Below, piece after piece: positions 1 through 8,631 of a stretch of DNA of 64,000 nt. Position 1 is the first letter of the stretch. Each line of letters starts with the position of its first letter. Below the pieces are notes generated by a model, which worked only from the letters and a program-made list of their open reading frames with translations, was not told the DNA's origin and made no database searches. The stretch covers positions 234,988-298,987 of the forward strand of contig NZ_KE383932.1 in the NCBI RefSeq assembly GCF_000422845.1, given 5' to 3'. The translations under genes and the position numbers were made by a program. The DNA comes from Oceanobacter kriegii DSM 6294. Lineage in GTDB: Bacteria > Pseudomonadota > Gammaproteobacteria > Pseudomonadales > Oceanobacteraceae.

Positions 1-1
1 G

Positions 2-922
2 AAACCCAGGCAATGGCTACAGCGTATGGCGGACGCCATCAAGCACGAGAATTATCAGGGCGTGTTGGTGTTCGGCAATAACAAGGCCTGGCACACGTTA
101 TCCGTAAACCATGCGATTATTGATGGCGTGGAGTACGAAAAAATCAGTCACCTGACCGGTATGCCTCGCGAGATCGTTCGCAATGGCTCGACGGTGACTT
201 ATGATCAGGCGGGTATCTCTTCGGTATTCCGTGATCAGGGTTCGCAGCTCCTTTCGGGCGTTGATCCTGATACTCCCACTCTGGATGAGTTCTATCGTCT
301 GGATGTTTCTTCCAAAGCTGGCCGGGTGGCCGGGCACACAGCCATCAAACTGAAAATTCGCCCTGTCGATGAATATCGCTTTGGCCAGAATCTGTGGCTC
401 GATGCGGACACCGGTTTGTTGCTGCGTTCGGACTTGTTGGATAAAAACAACAAGTTACTGGAGCGCTATCAGTTTGCTCAGGTAGACATTGGCAAGCCAC
501 AAACCATTGCTGACTTTGAATCGGCTAACGTGGTGCCTTTGACGACGTCTCTTACAGACGCTCAGGCCCATAACTTGGCGGGCAACGTTGCCGGTGGCGT
601 GCAGGAACTGGCGATTACCAAACCGTCCAACTGGTATCCGGAATGGGTGCCGCCGGGCTTTTCCCTGACGGGCAGCCGGGTGGGTCAGCAAAGTGGCGAA
701 ACCGCCATGTACTCTGATGGCCTGACGGCATTTACCCTGTTTGTTGATCCGATCGAGCACGAAGCCATCCCGAATTTCAGCAAGCGCTGGGGGGCAACCT
801 GCGCGGTTGTCAGACACCAGCAGCTTGGTGATGCCAATATGCGCATCACCGTTGTAGGCGAGCTGCCGGTTCAGGCAGCGCAAAAAATTGCATCTTCTGT
901 CCGGTTTCGTGACAAAAACTGA
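2..922 (+). CDS. rseB: RseB/MucB, periplasmic regulator of sigma-E (5' end outside window)
   Basis: Partial gene: the reading frame is open to the window edge, so the signal peptide and first residues are missing. About 306 residues are visible, starting just before the family-typical N-terminal stretch (QWLQRMADAIKHENYQGVLV). RseB/MucB proteins are periplasmic; they bind the anti-sigma factor RseA and protect it from DegS cleavage until mislocalised lipoprotein or LPS is sensed. The large lipid-binding-like domain fills roughly the first 190 visible residues, and a smaller C-terminal domain (from about PSNWYPEWVPPGF) follows. The next gene is rseC, 17 bp downstream, and then mucD, the usual sigma-E operon order; rpoE and rseA are expected just left of the window. 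Identification rests on sequence and context together. Confidence 0.93.
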   Translation, partial: KPRQWLQRMADAIKHENYQGVLVFGNNKAWHTLSVNHAIIDGVEYEKISHLTGMPREIVRNGSTVTYDQAGISSVFRDQGSQLLSGVDPDTPTLDEFYRLDVSSKAGRVAGHTAIKLKIRPVDEYRFGQNLWLDADTGLLLRSDLLDKNNKLLERYQFAQVDIGKPQTIADFESANVVPLTTSLTDAQAHNLAGNVAGGVQELAITKPSNWYPEWVPPGFSLTGSRVGQQSGETAMYSDGLTAFTLFVDPIEHEAIPNFSKRWGATCAVVRHQQLGDANMRITVVGELPVQAAQKIASSVRFRDKN

Positions 923-939
923 CCATCGGTTCTGAATAC

Positions 940-1401
940 ATGGCGCAAGAAAGTGTCTTAGTGGCTGACGTAGGCGATGGCGGCGTTTGGGTTGAGTCGG
1001 TGCAGCGTTCCTCGTGTGGAAGCTGCCAGGCAAAATCCGGCTGCGGCCAGTCTGCGCTGGAAAGTATCGGACGCCCTGTTCGATTGTGGGTTGCCACCGA
1101 CCTCAAACTGGAGGCTGGCCAACAGGTAACTCTGGACCTTCCCGATGGAAGCCTGATGAGCAGTGCACTGGCACTCTACGGAATCCCCATGGTGGGGCTG
1201 ATTCTGGGTGCCGTTGCCGGCCAGACGGCAGGGGGCGAATCGGCCTCCATGCTGGTGGGCTTATTGGGGCTATTATTTGGTTTTGGCGCTGCCCGTTGGT
1301 TGTCTAACCAGCGTAAAGGGCAATGGCTACCCCGAATAGTCGCGGTCGCTGAACCGGGCACTACAATGACAATAACAGCTTCGGAGCATCTAAAGGGTTG
1401 A
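940..1401 (+). CDS. rseC: RseC family inner-membrane protein
   Basis: This 153-residue protein has the RseC/MucC layout: an N-terminal cytoplasmic part with a cysteine cluster (C26, C29 and C35, pattern CxxCxxxxxC), then two hydrophobic helices at about 72-93 and 100-120, and a short basic-to-polar tail. In E. coli RseC is a modulator of sigma-E activity and part of the SoxR-reducing system; the cysteines suggest an iron-sulfur or redox role, which is inference here. The gene sits between rseB and mucD. Its TGA stop (1399-1401) lies just before the mucD ATG at 1404, so the two are probably translationally linked. Confidence 0.9.
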   Translation: MAQESVLVADVGDGGVWVESVQRSSCGSCQAKSGCGQSALESIGRPVRLWVATDLKLEAGQQVTLDLPDGSLMSSALALYGIPMVGLILGAVAGQTAGGESASMLVGLLGLLFGFGAARWLSNQRKGQWLPRIVAVAEPGTTMTITASEHLKG

Positions 1402-1403
1402 AT

Positions 1404-2792
1404 ATGAGCAAGTTCTTCCGTTTGTTTGTACCTGTTTTTCTGGTGGTTATGACGGCCACTGCCAACGCCAGCCTGCCGGACTTTCGGGATCTGGTGAAAG
1501 AAACCTCTCCCGCCGTCGTCAATATCAGTACCATCCAGCACGTCCAGTCGACGGCCTACAGCGACCGTTACGGGGTGCCGGAAGACATGCCGGAAATTTT
1601 CCGCCACTTCTTTGGTGCGCCTGGCCAAAGCCCACGCGGTGAGCAGGAAAAAACCTCACTGGGCTCCGGCTTTATCGTTTCCAAAGACGGCTACATCCTG
1701 ACCAATAACCACGTCATCGACGGTGCTGATGAAATCATCGTGCGGCTTAACGACCGTCGTGAGCTGGATGCCAAACTGATCGGTGCTGATCCAAGTACCG
1801 ATTTGGCGGTTCTGAAAGTCGAGGCAGATGATCTGCCAATTGTTGAATTGGGCAATTCCGACGCACTGGAAGTCGGTGAGTGGGTGGTTGCGATTGGATC
1901 GCCATTCGGCTTCGACTACTCCGTGACCGCTGGCATCGTCAGTGCCAAGGGCCGCAGCCTACCGAACGAAAACTACGTACCGTTTATTCAGACCGACGTT
2001 GCCATCAATCCGGGTAACTCCGGTGGCCCGCTGTTTAACCTCGACGGCGAAGTCGTAGGTATCAATTCCCAGATTTACACCCGCTCGGGTGGCTTTATGG
2101 GGGTCTCTTTTGCCATCCCGATCAATGTCGCGATGGACGTTGCTGATCAGCTGAAATCCACCGGTAAGGTCAGCCGCGGCTGGCTCGGTGTGGTGATTCA
2201 GGAAGTCAGCAAGGATCTGGCGGAATCCTTTGGTCTGGACAAGGCCGCTGGTGCATTGGTCGCCCAGGTCGTGCCGGGCAGCCCTGCTGACAAGGCCGGT
2301 TTGAAAAGTGGCGATATCATCACTGCCTTCAATGGTGAGCCTATTTATCTGTCTTCCGACTTGCCGCACCAGGTGGGCCGAGTGAAGCCGGGTAAGGTAG
2401 CCAAGGTCGATCTGGTTCGTAACGGCAAGCGCAAGCGTCTGAACGTTGAAATTGGTGTGCTGGCCGACGCTGATGGTCACGGCTCTGGTAGCCAGTTGCC
2501 ACCGAATGAATACGAAAGCGAGCGCATGGGCGTGGTGGTTGCCAACCTGGAAGATGAACAGCGTCGTAAGCTCGGCTTCGACGGCGTGGCCGTGCAGTCT
2601 GTCACTGATGGTCCTGCGGCGGTATCCGGTCTGGTGAAGGGCGACATCATCACCATGATTCATGGCGAAACCATCAACGATATCGACGACTTCAAACAGG
2701 CCGTGGGTAATCTGCCGGGTGATCGCAGTGTGCCGATGCGCATTGTGCGTCGCGGTTCGGCGCTGTTTATTCCATTGCGTGTGCCGGAATAA
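1404..2792 (+). CDS. mucD: DegP/MucD-type periplasmic serine protease
   Basis: A 462-residue HtrA-family protease/chaperone that degrades misfolded envelope proteins. A signal peptide (residues 1-22, ending ANA) is followed by a trypsin-like domain with the complete triad H103 (NNHVID), D133 (STDLAVLKV) and S206 (NPGNSGGP). Two PDZ domains follow at about 250-345 and 375-460. I chose ATG 1404 rather than an in-frame TTG at 1398, because the purine-rich TAAAGGG at 1391-1397 is then a properly spaced ribosome binding site. Position after rseB-rseC matches algU-mucABCD of Pseudomonas, where MucD restrains the sigma-E/AlgU response. A strong terminator follows at 2831-2864. Confidence 0.95.
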   Translation: MSKFFRLFVPVFLVVMTATANASLPDFRDLVKETSPAVVNISTIQHVQSTAYSDRYGVPEDMPEIFRHFFGAPGQSPRGEQEKTSLGSGFIVSKDGYILTNNHVIDGADEIIVRLNDRRELDAKLIGADPSTDLAVLKVEADDLPIVELGNSDALEVGEWVVAIGSPFGFDYSVTAGIVSAKGRSLPNENYVPFIQTDVAINPGNSGGPLFNLDGEVVGINSQIYTRSGGFMGVSFAIPINVAMDVADQLKSTGKVSRGWLGVVIQEVSKDLAESFGLDKAAGALVAQVVPGSPADKAGLKSGDIITAFNGEPIYLSSDLPHQVGRVKPGKVAKVDLVRNGKRKRLNVEIGVLADADGHGSGSQLPPNEYESERMGVVVANLEDEQRRKLGFDGVAVQSVTDGPAAVSGLVKGDIITMIHGETINDIDDFKQAVGNLPGDRSVPMRIVRRGSALFIPLRVPE

Positions 2793-2830
2793 CCACCACT
2801 GGCGTTAGTCATTCCCTGTGTTCCAGGGGA

Positions 2831-2864
2831 AACAACACAGGCAGCTTCGGCTGCCTTTGTTGTT
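2831..2864 (+). terminator. Rho-independent terminator after mucD
   Basis: A long inverted repeat (AACAACACAGGCAGC paired with GCTGCCTTTGTTGTT, TTCG tetraloop; one C/T mismatch position) ends in a T-rich tract. It closes the rseB-rseC-mucD unit before lepA. Confidence 0.85.
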
Positions 2865-2999
2865 TATGGGGTTTTGTCTGGCGTGGTATTTGGAGCCGTC
2901 GGACAGCCAGATTCCGACTCGGTTGGTCATGGATTAGCCTTGAGGCCCGCTTTCAAGTAGAATTCTCGCCCATTTTGTTTGTTCTTCTGGAAGTATTTT

Positions 3000-4799
3000 G
3001 TGAGCCACCTGGACCGAATTCGTAATTTCTCCATCATTGCCCACATCGACCACGGCAAATCGACCCTGTCTGACCGTTTTATTCAGGTGTGTGGTGGTTT
3101 GAGTGACCGTGAAATGCAGCAGCAAGTGCTGGATTCCATGGATATCGAGCGTGAACGCGGCATCACGATCAAGGCCCAGAGCGTTACGCTGGACTACAAG
3201 GCCAAAGACGGTAACACCTACCAGCTGAACTTCATTGATACACCGGGACACGTGGACTTCAGCTATGAAGTATCCCGCTCGCTGTATGCCTGTGAAGGTG
3301 CGCTGCTGGTGGTTGATGCCGCTCAGGGTGTGGAAGCGCAATCCGTTGCCAACTGCTACACCGCCATTGAGCAAGGTCTGGAAGTACGTCCGGTACTGAA
3401 CAAAATGGACTTGCCACAAGCCGAACCAGAACGTGTGGCGCAGGAAATTGAAGAAATCATTGGTCTTGATGCCATGGACGCTGTGCGCTGTAGCGCCAAG
3501 AGCGGCCTGAACATTGAAGACGTGCTGGAAGATCTGGTGGCCAACGTACCGGCACCGGAAGGTGATATTGATGCACCGTTGCAGGCGCTGATCATCGACT
3601 CCTGGTTCGACCCTTACCTGGGCGTTGTGTCCCTGATTCGTGTGAAAAACGGCTCGATTCGCAAAGGCGACAAGATTCGCCTGAAGAGCACCGGCAAGGA
3701 TCACGGCGTTGATGGCGTGGGTATCTTCACACCAAAACGCAAGGAAACCGGCGAGCTGCGCACCGGCGAAGTGGGCTACATGGTTGCCGGCATCAAAGAC
3801 ATTCATGGCGCCCCGGTGGGTGACACCATTGTGTCTTCCAAGCACCCGGACACGGCCCCGATCCCGGGTTTCCAGAAGGTCAAGCCGCAGGTATACGCCG
3901 GTTTGTTCCCGGTCAGCTCCGACGACTTCGAAGACTTCCGTGACGCGTTGGAAAAACTGTCCCTGAATGACGCCTCGCTGTTCTACGAGCCAGAAAGCTC
4001 CGATGCCCTGGGCTTCGGTTTCCGCTGTGGCTTCCTTGGCATGCTGCACATGGAGATCATTCAGGAACGTCTGGAACGTGAATACGACCTTGACCTGATC
4101 ACCACGGCGCCAACGGTAATCTACGAAGTTGTTAACAAGAAAGGCGAGAAGCTCGAAGTCGATAACCCGTCGAAGTTGCCAGACGCAGGCAGCATCGAAA
4201 CCATGTACGAGCCGATTGCCGAATGTAACATCCTGGTGCCGCAGGAACATTTGGGCAACGTGATTACCCTCTGTGTGGAAAAGCGTGGCGTACAGATGGA
4301 CATGCAATACACAGGCAGTCAGGTGTCCCTGCGTTATGAAATCCCGATGGCCGAAGTGGTGATGGACTTCTTCGACCGTCTGAAGTCATGCAGCCGTGGT
4401 TTTGCCTCGCTGGACTACAACTTCAAACGCTTCCAGGAAGCGCCACTGGTACGTCTGGACGTGCTGGTTAACGGTGAGCGCGTAGATGCGCTGGCGGTGA
4501 TCATGCACCGTGACAACGTACGCCGTCGTGGTAATTCCCTGACCGAAAAAATGAAAGAGCTGATTCCGCGTCAGATGTTCGACGTGGCGATTCAGGCCGC
4601 CGTCGGTAACCAGGTAGTAGCACGTACCACCATCAAGGCAATGCGTAAGAACGTACTGGCCAAGTGTTACGGCGGTGACGTCAGCCGTAAGAAGAAACTG
4701 CTGCAGAAGCAGAAAGAAGGTAAGAAACGTATGAAGCAGATTGGTAGCGTGGAAATTCCTCAGTCTGCGTTCCTGGCCGTGCTCAAGGTAGATGATTAA
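3000..4799 (+). CDS. lepA: Elongation factor 4 (LepA), ribosome back-translocase GTPase
   Basis: A 599-residue translational GTPase, the same length as E. coli LepA. The N-terminus reads [20 protein letters not shown], placing the P-loop (AHIDHGKST) near residues 14-22; the G3 motif DTPGHVDF and G4 motif NKMD follow, and the C-terminal domain unique to EF4 ends in a lysine-rich segment. The GTG at 3000 is chosen because it gives the family-standard N-terminus, with a GGAAG at 2989-2993 in front; an in-frame TTG at 2979 would add seven unsupported residues. LepA acts on stalled or mis-translocated ribosomes and in 30S assembly. Normally lepB follows; here a DUF4845 gene comes next, 12 bp downstream. 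Confidence 0.97.
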   Translation: MSHLDRIRNFSIIAHIDHGKSTLSDRFIQVCGGLSDREMQQQVLDSMDIERERGITIKAQSVTLDYKAKDGNTYQLNFIDTPGHVDFSYEVSRSLYACEGALLVVDAAQGVEAQSVANCYTAIEQGLEVRPVLNKMDLPQAEPERVAQEIEEIIGLDAMDAVRCSAKSGLNIEDVLEDLVANVPAPEGDIDAPLQALIIDSWFDPYLGVVSLIRVKNGSIRKGDKIRLKSTGKDHGVDGVGIFTPKRKETGELRTGEVGYMVAGIKDIHGAPVGDTIVSSKHPDTAPIPGFQKVKPQVYAGLFPVSSDDFEDFRDALEKLSLNDASLFYEPESSDALGFGFRCGFLGMLHMEIIQERLEREYDLDLITTAPTVIYEVVNKKGEKLEVDNPSKLPDAGSIETMYEPIAECNILVPQEHLGNVITLCVEKRGVQMDMQYTGSQVSLRYEIPMAEVVMDFFDRLKSCSRGFASLDYNFKRFQEAPLVRLDVLVNGERVDALAVIMHRDNVRRRGNSLTEKMKELIPRQMFDVAIQAAVGNQVVARTTIKAMRKNVLAKCYGGDVSRKKKLLQKQKEGKKRMKQIGSVEIPQSAFLAVLKVDD

Positions 4800-4811
4800 G
4801 GTACTCGACCG

Positions 4812-5171
4812 ATGAAACGACAATCCGGAATGTCCATGATGGGCTTTATGGCCCTGCTGTTGGGTGTCGGTGTGGCAATCAAACTCAGTATGGCGATTGT
4901 GCCTATGTACTGGGATAACCGTTTGCTACAACAGGTGATCAGCACCATGCACGAATCCCGTTCCGTTAACTCGGCGTCGACCATCAAACAGGTGCGCGCG
5001 GTGTTTCAGGACCGGATTCGTTCCAACAACCTCAACATCCCGCTGGACAATCTGGAAGTCAAACGCGGCCGTAACAAGCTGACCGTAAACCTCAACTACG
5101 AGGTGCGCGGTCATCTGGTCGCCAACCTGTTTGCGGTTGGCCAATTTTCCGTACATGAAGAATTCGAATAA
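4812..5171 (+). CDS. DUF4845 family membrane protein
   Basis: A 119-residue protein with a short basic N-terminus and a single hydrophobic helix (about residues 9-30, pilin-like in look: GMSMMGFMALLLGVG), followed by a soluble domain. It belongs to the DUF4845 family, found between lepB and rnc in Pseudomonas and relatives (compare PA0769). Its function is unknown. The stop codon TAA (5169-5171) directly abuts the rnc GTG start at 5172, so translation of rnc is probably coupled to it. lepB, usually immediately upstream, is absent here. Confidence 0.85.
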   Translation: MKRQSGMSMMGFMALLLGVGVAIKLSMAIVPMYWDNRLLQQVISTMHESRSVNSASTIKQVRAVFQDRIRSNNLNIPLDNLEVKRGRNKLTVNLNYEVRGHLVANLFAVGQFSVHEEFE

Positions 5172-5858
5172 GTGAACGACCCATTACTCAAGCTCTCCCA
5201 GCGACTGGGATACACATTTAACGACGAAAGCCTGGTGACGCTGGCGCTGACTCATCGCAGCAAAGGCGGCACCAACAACGAGCGACTGGAGTTTCTGGGC
5301 GATTCGATTCTGAATTTTGTGATTGCCGAAGACCTGTACCAGCGTTTCCCGCAGGCTCGTGAAGGCAAGCTCAGCCGTTTGCGCGCCCGCATGGTGAAAG
5401 GTAAGACACTGGCTGAAGTGGCACGGGATTTTGATCTTGGCGACTTCCTGCTGTTGGGCTCCGGCGAGTTGAAAAGCGGCGGCCACAAGCGTGAATCGAT
5501 TCTGGCCGATGCGGTTGAAGCCATCATTGGTGCCATTTATCTCGATTCCGGTCTCGACAGTGCTCGTGATCGCATTCTGTCCTGGTACGCCAGTCGACTG
5601 GATGATCTGAGCCTGGAAGACCCGATCAAGGACCCGAAAACCCGCCTGCAGGAATACCAGCAGGGGCGTCATCTGGCCTTGCCCAAATACGAAGTCCTTT
5701 CTGTACAGGGTCCTTCCAACGAGCAGGTGTTCAAGGTCGAAGTGAAAATCCCTGACGCCACACCATACGTTGCCGAAGGCAGCAGCCGCCGCTCAGCCGA
5801 GCAGGCCGCAGCACTGAAATTACTGTCCGCATTGGGCATCAGCGAGGCTGAGGAATGA
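5172..5858 (+). CDS. rnc: Ribonuclease III
   Basis: A 228-residue double-strand-specific endoribonuclease that processes rRNA precursors and structured mRNAs. The RNase III signature [10 protein letters not shown] (36-45) supplies E40 and D44, and [10 protein letters not shown] supplies D113 and E116, the metal-binding set known from E. coli. The C-terminal 70 residues are a double-stranded RNA-binding domain ([13 protein letters not shown] onward, ending in the [10 protein letters not shown] helix). The start is GTG, immediately after the DUF4845 stop codon. The stop TGA overlaps the era ATG (ATGA at 5855-5858), a conserved coupling. Confidence 0.97.
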   Translation: MNDPLLKLSQRLGYTFNDESLVTLALTHRSKGGTNNERLEFLGDSILNFVIAEDLYQRFPQAREGKLSRLRARMVKGKTLAEVARDFDLGDFLLLGSGELKSGGHKRESILADAVEAIIGAIYLDSGLDSARDRILSWYASRLDDLSLEDPIKDPKTRLQEYQQGRHLALPKYEVLSVQGPSNEQVFKVEVKIPDATPYVAEGSSRRSAEQAAALKLLSALGISEAEE

Positions 5859-6745
5859 GCGTGAAAACCGGATTTGTGGCCATTGTTGGCCGCCCGAACG
5901 TAGGCAAATCGACCCTGCTGAACCGCATTCTGGGGCAGAAGCTGTCGATCACCTCGCGCAAGCCGCAAACCACCCGTCACCAGATTCTGGGGATCAAGAC
6001 CGAAGACGACGTACAGATTATCTACGTCGACACGCCGGGGATGCACCAGCGTCAGGAAAAAGCCATCAACCGCTATATGAACAAGGCGGCGACGACGGCG
6101 GTAAAAGACGTTGATCTGGTGGTGATGGTGATTGACCGTACCCGCTGGACCGAAGAAGACGAAATGGTACTGGAAGCCATCAAGGGCCAGCGTGCTCCGG
6201 TGGTGCTGGTGGTTAACAAGGTCGACTTCCTCAAAGACAAGGATTCCTTGCTGCCATATATGCAGGAGCTGTCGACCAAGTACCCGTTCGAGCAGATCGT
6301 GCCGATCAGTGCCAAGCACGGCAACAACGTCGATCGCCTGGAAAACCTGATTGATAGCTACATTCCGGAAGGCGATTATTTCTACCCGGAAGACCAGATT
6401 ACCGACCGCAGCTCGCGCTTTCTGGCGGCTGAACTGGTGCGTGAAAAAATCATGCGTCAGCTGGGGGATGAACTGCCGTACGAAATGACGGTTGAAATCG
6501 AAGAGTTCACCCACGATGGTACGCTGGCAGAAATCAGTGCGCTGATTCTGGTTGAGCGCGCCTCGCAAAAACGCATTGTGATTGGTGAAGCCGGTTCCCG
6601 TATCAAGCGCATTGGTCAGGACGCCCGCAAGGACATGGAAACCATGTTCGACTGCAAGGTGATGCTGAACCTGTGGGTGAAGGTCAAATCCAACTGGTCC
6701 GACGACGAACGCGCCCTGCGCAGTCTGGGATACGACGACCGCTAA
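5855..6745 (+). CDS. era: GTPase Era, 30S ribosome assembly factor
   Basis: A 296-residue Ras-like GTPase with G1 GRPNVGKS (12-19), G3 DTPG and G4 NKVD, then a C-terminal KH domain (around [17 protein letters not shown]) that binds the 3' end of 16S rRNA. It functions in 16S maturation together with RNase III, encoded just upstream with a 4-bp overlap. recO begins two bases after the era stop codon. Confidence 0.97.
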   Translation: MSVKTGFVAIVGRPNVGKSTLLNRILGQKLSITSRKPQTTRHQILGIKTEDDVQIIYVDTPGMHQRQEKAINRYMNKAATTAVKDVDLVVMVIDRTRWTEEDEMVLEAIKGQRAPVVLVVNKVDFLKDKDSLLPYMQELSTKYPFEQIVPISAKHGNNVDRLENLIDSYIPEGDYFYPEDQITDRSSRFLAAELVREKIMRQLGDELPYEMTVEIEEFTHDGTLAEISALILVERASQKRIVIGEAGSRIKRIGQDARKDMETMFDCKVMLNLWVKVKSNWSDDERALRSLGYDDR

Positions 6746-6747
6746 TC

Positions 6748-7437
6748 ATGCAGCGGCTGGTGGTTTTGCATCAGCGACCAATGGGCGAAAGCAATTGGTT
6801 GCTGAACATCTTCAGTGAGCAGGATGGCCACCAGCTTGTGCTTGCCCCCCGTCGTGCGGGTCGGCTGGCGCTATGGCAGCTGTATCAGGGCGAATGGCGC
6901 AGTGATAAGGACTGGCCGCGCATGACGGTCAGTGATCGCTTGTCCGAGCTCAAGTATCAGCGCCAGCAACTCTTCTGTTGTACGTATCTTTCCGAATTAC
7001 TGATCCAGCTATTGCCCATGGCCGATGCCCAGCCGCAGCTGTTTCAGCGTTTCCTGACCCTGCTGGAAGCCATGCAAACGCCACAGGCGCTGGAGCCCTG
7101 GCTACGCATTTTCGAATACCAATTGCTACAGGCCCTCGGTTTTGGCTTTGACTGGCACCAGACGGTGGAAGGGCAGCCGGTGCAGGCAGAGCTTAGCTAT
7201 CAGTTTCGGGCGGAGCTCGGGCTGTTGGAAATCGATGCCAGACAGTCGGCCGGTACGGATCAGACAGTCCCTGTCATGACAGCAAGCCAGAGCTTGCCGG
7301 GGCAGGCGCTGCTGGAGCTGGCCGATGGCGCGTTTAACCGCCGCAATCTGGCGGTTGCCAAACAGGTGCTGAGGCTGGCACTGTCGCAACATCTTTCAAA
7401 ACCTTTGGTCAGTCGGCAATTGTTTGCCATGCCCTGA
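6748..7437 (+). CDS. recO: DNA repair protein RecO
   Basis: A 229-residue RecO: N-terminal OB-fold (MQRLVVLHQRPMGESNWLL, then SEQDGHQLVLAPRR) followed by a helical domain. RecO works with RecF and RecR to load RecA onto SSB-coated gaps. ATG 6748 is chosen; an upstream in-frame start inside era would add residues with no match to the family. The usual zinc-binding cysteine cluster of many RecO proteins is not evident; gammaproteobacterial RecO often lacks it. It sits in the standard rnc-era-recO-pdxJ order. Confidence 0.93.
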   Translation: MQRLVVLHQRPMGESNWLLNIFSEQDGHQLVLAPRRAGRLALWQLYQGEWRSDKDWPRMTVSDRLSELKYQRQQLFCCTYLSELLIQLLPMADAQPQLFQRFLTLLEAMQTPQALEPWLRIFEYQLLQALGFGFDWHQTVEGQPVQAELSYQFRAELGLLEIDARQSAGTDQTVPVMTASQSLPGQALLELADGAFNRRNLAVAKQVLRLALSQHLSKPLVSRQLFAMP

Positions 7438-7469
7438 AGGGCAGCTATCCACCTTGAGGAGAATTTACC

Positions 7470-8207
7470 GTGTCTCAATCCCGCGTATTGTTGGGCGTTA
7501 ACATCGATCACATCGCTACCCTGCGTCAGGCCCGTGGCACTCGTTACCCAGACCCGGTACAGGCGGCGTTTATTGCCGAGCAAGCCGGTGCGGATGGCAT
7601 CACCATTCACCCTCGTGAAGACCGTCGTCATATCCAGACCCGCGATGTCTACGTGCTAAAGGAAACCCTGGCAACCCGTATGAACCTCGAAATGGCCGTC
7701 ACCGACGCCATGATTGAGTTGGCCGAAGACATCGAGCCTGCTTGTGTTTGTCTGGTGCCGGAAAAGCGTGAAGAGCTGACTACAGAAGGTGGCCTTGACG
7801 TTGCCGGTCAGGAAGCAGCGATTACCGCAGCGGTTGCGCGTTTGGCAGCGGTTGGCAGTGAAGTGTCGCTGTTTATCGACCCGGATAACGCTCAAATTGA
7901 CGCCGCGGTTCGCTCTGGTGCGCCAGTAATCGAACTGCATACCGGCCGTTATGCCGACGCCGAAAGCCGCGAAGAAGCCGATGCCGAGCTGGAACGCATT
8001 CGTGCCGCTGCGGCCTATGCCGCTGACAAGGGCCTGATTGTGAATGCCGGTCATGGCTTGAACTATCACAACGTTGAGCCGATTGCTGCCATTCCGCAAA
8101 TGAACGAGCTGAACATCGGCCACGCCATTGTTGCCCATGCCGTGTTTGTGGGCTTTGAGCGTGCGGTGGCAGAAATGCGCACGCTGCTGGAAAACGCTCG
8201 TCGCTGA
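7470..8207 (+). CDS. pdxJ: Pyridoxine 5'-phosphate synthase PdxJ
   Basis: A 245-residue TIM-barrel enzyme that condenses 3-amino-1-hydroxyacetone phosphate with 1-deoxyxylulose 5-phosphate, the last ring-forming step of the DXP-dependent vitamin B6 pathway. Family signatures include [16 protein letters not shown] near the N-terminus, [16 protein letters not shown], the ELHTGRYA loop and [11 protein letters not shown] near the C-terminus. The GTG start at 7470 has a clear GAGGAGA ribosome binding site at 7456-7462. acpS follows 7 bp downstream, as in E. coli. Confidence 0.97.
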   Translation: MSQSRVLLGVNIDHIATLRQARGTRYPDPVQAAFIAEQAGADGITIHPREDRRHIQTRDVYVLKETLATRMNLEMAVTDAMIELAEDIEPACVCLVPEKREELTTEGGLDVAGQEAAITAAVARLAAVGSEVSLFIDPDNAQIDAAVRSGAPVIELHTGRYADAESREEADAELERIRAAAAYAADKGLIVNAGHGLNYHNVEPIAAIPQMNELNIGHAIVAHAVFVGFERAVAEMRTLLENARR

Positions 8208-8214
8208 GTAAGCC

Positions 8215-8631
8215 ATGACCACTGAAGCACAGTCGCTGAATAATTTGCCAGCCGGTGTGATTGGGGTGGGCACGGACCTGATTAGGGAATCCCGTTTACA
8301 AGGTTCGCTGGATCGCCACGGTGAGCGGTTTGCTCGCCGTATTCTGACCGAAGCCGAACGGCTGTTATGGCAGCAGCGCCGCTGCTCGGTGAATTTCCTC
8401 GCCAAGCAGTACGCCGCCAAGGAAGCGCTTGCCAAGGCACTGGGTACCGGGATCGCGAAAGGCGTGGGCTTTCAGCAACTGGAAGTGTTGCGCAATGAGC
8501 AGGGGGCGCCTTATGCCGTGCTGCATGGTGCCGCCAGGGAGCGACTGGAAGCGCTGGGCGGTAGCCGAGCCTGGATCAGTCTGACCGACGACGATCAGAT
8601 GATTCAGGCTTTTGCCGTGCTGTCTGCCTGA
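8215..8631 (+). CDS. acpS: Holo-[acyl-carrier-protein] synthase AcpS
   Basis: A 138-residue phosphopantetheinyl transferase that moves 4'-phosphopantetheine from CoA onto apo-ACP. The two Mg-binding signatures are present: GVGTDLI with D21, and FLAKQYAAKEALAKALGTG with E70. It is about 12 residues longer at the N-terminus than E. coli AcpS; an internal start would be needed for the shorter form and I see no better one. Its last 28 bp overlap the 3' end of the convergent barA gene (8604-8631). Confidence 0.94.
   Translation: MTTEAQSLNNLPAGVIGVGTDLIRESRLQGSLDRHGERFARRILTEAERLLWQQRRCSVNFLAKQYAAKEALAKALGTGIAKGVGFQQLEVLRNEQGAPYAVLHGAARERLEALGGSRAWISLTDDDQMIQAFAVLSA

Noticed and set aside
2934..4307. 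457-codon minus-strand frame
   Set aside because: Antisense shadow of lepA; codon use and conservation support lepA.
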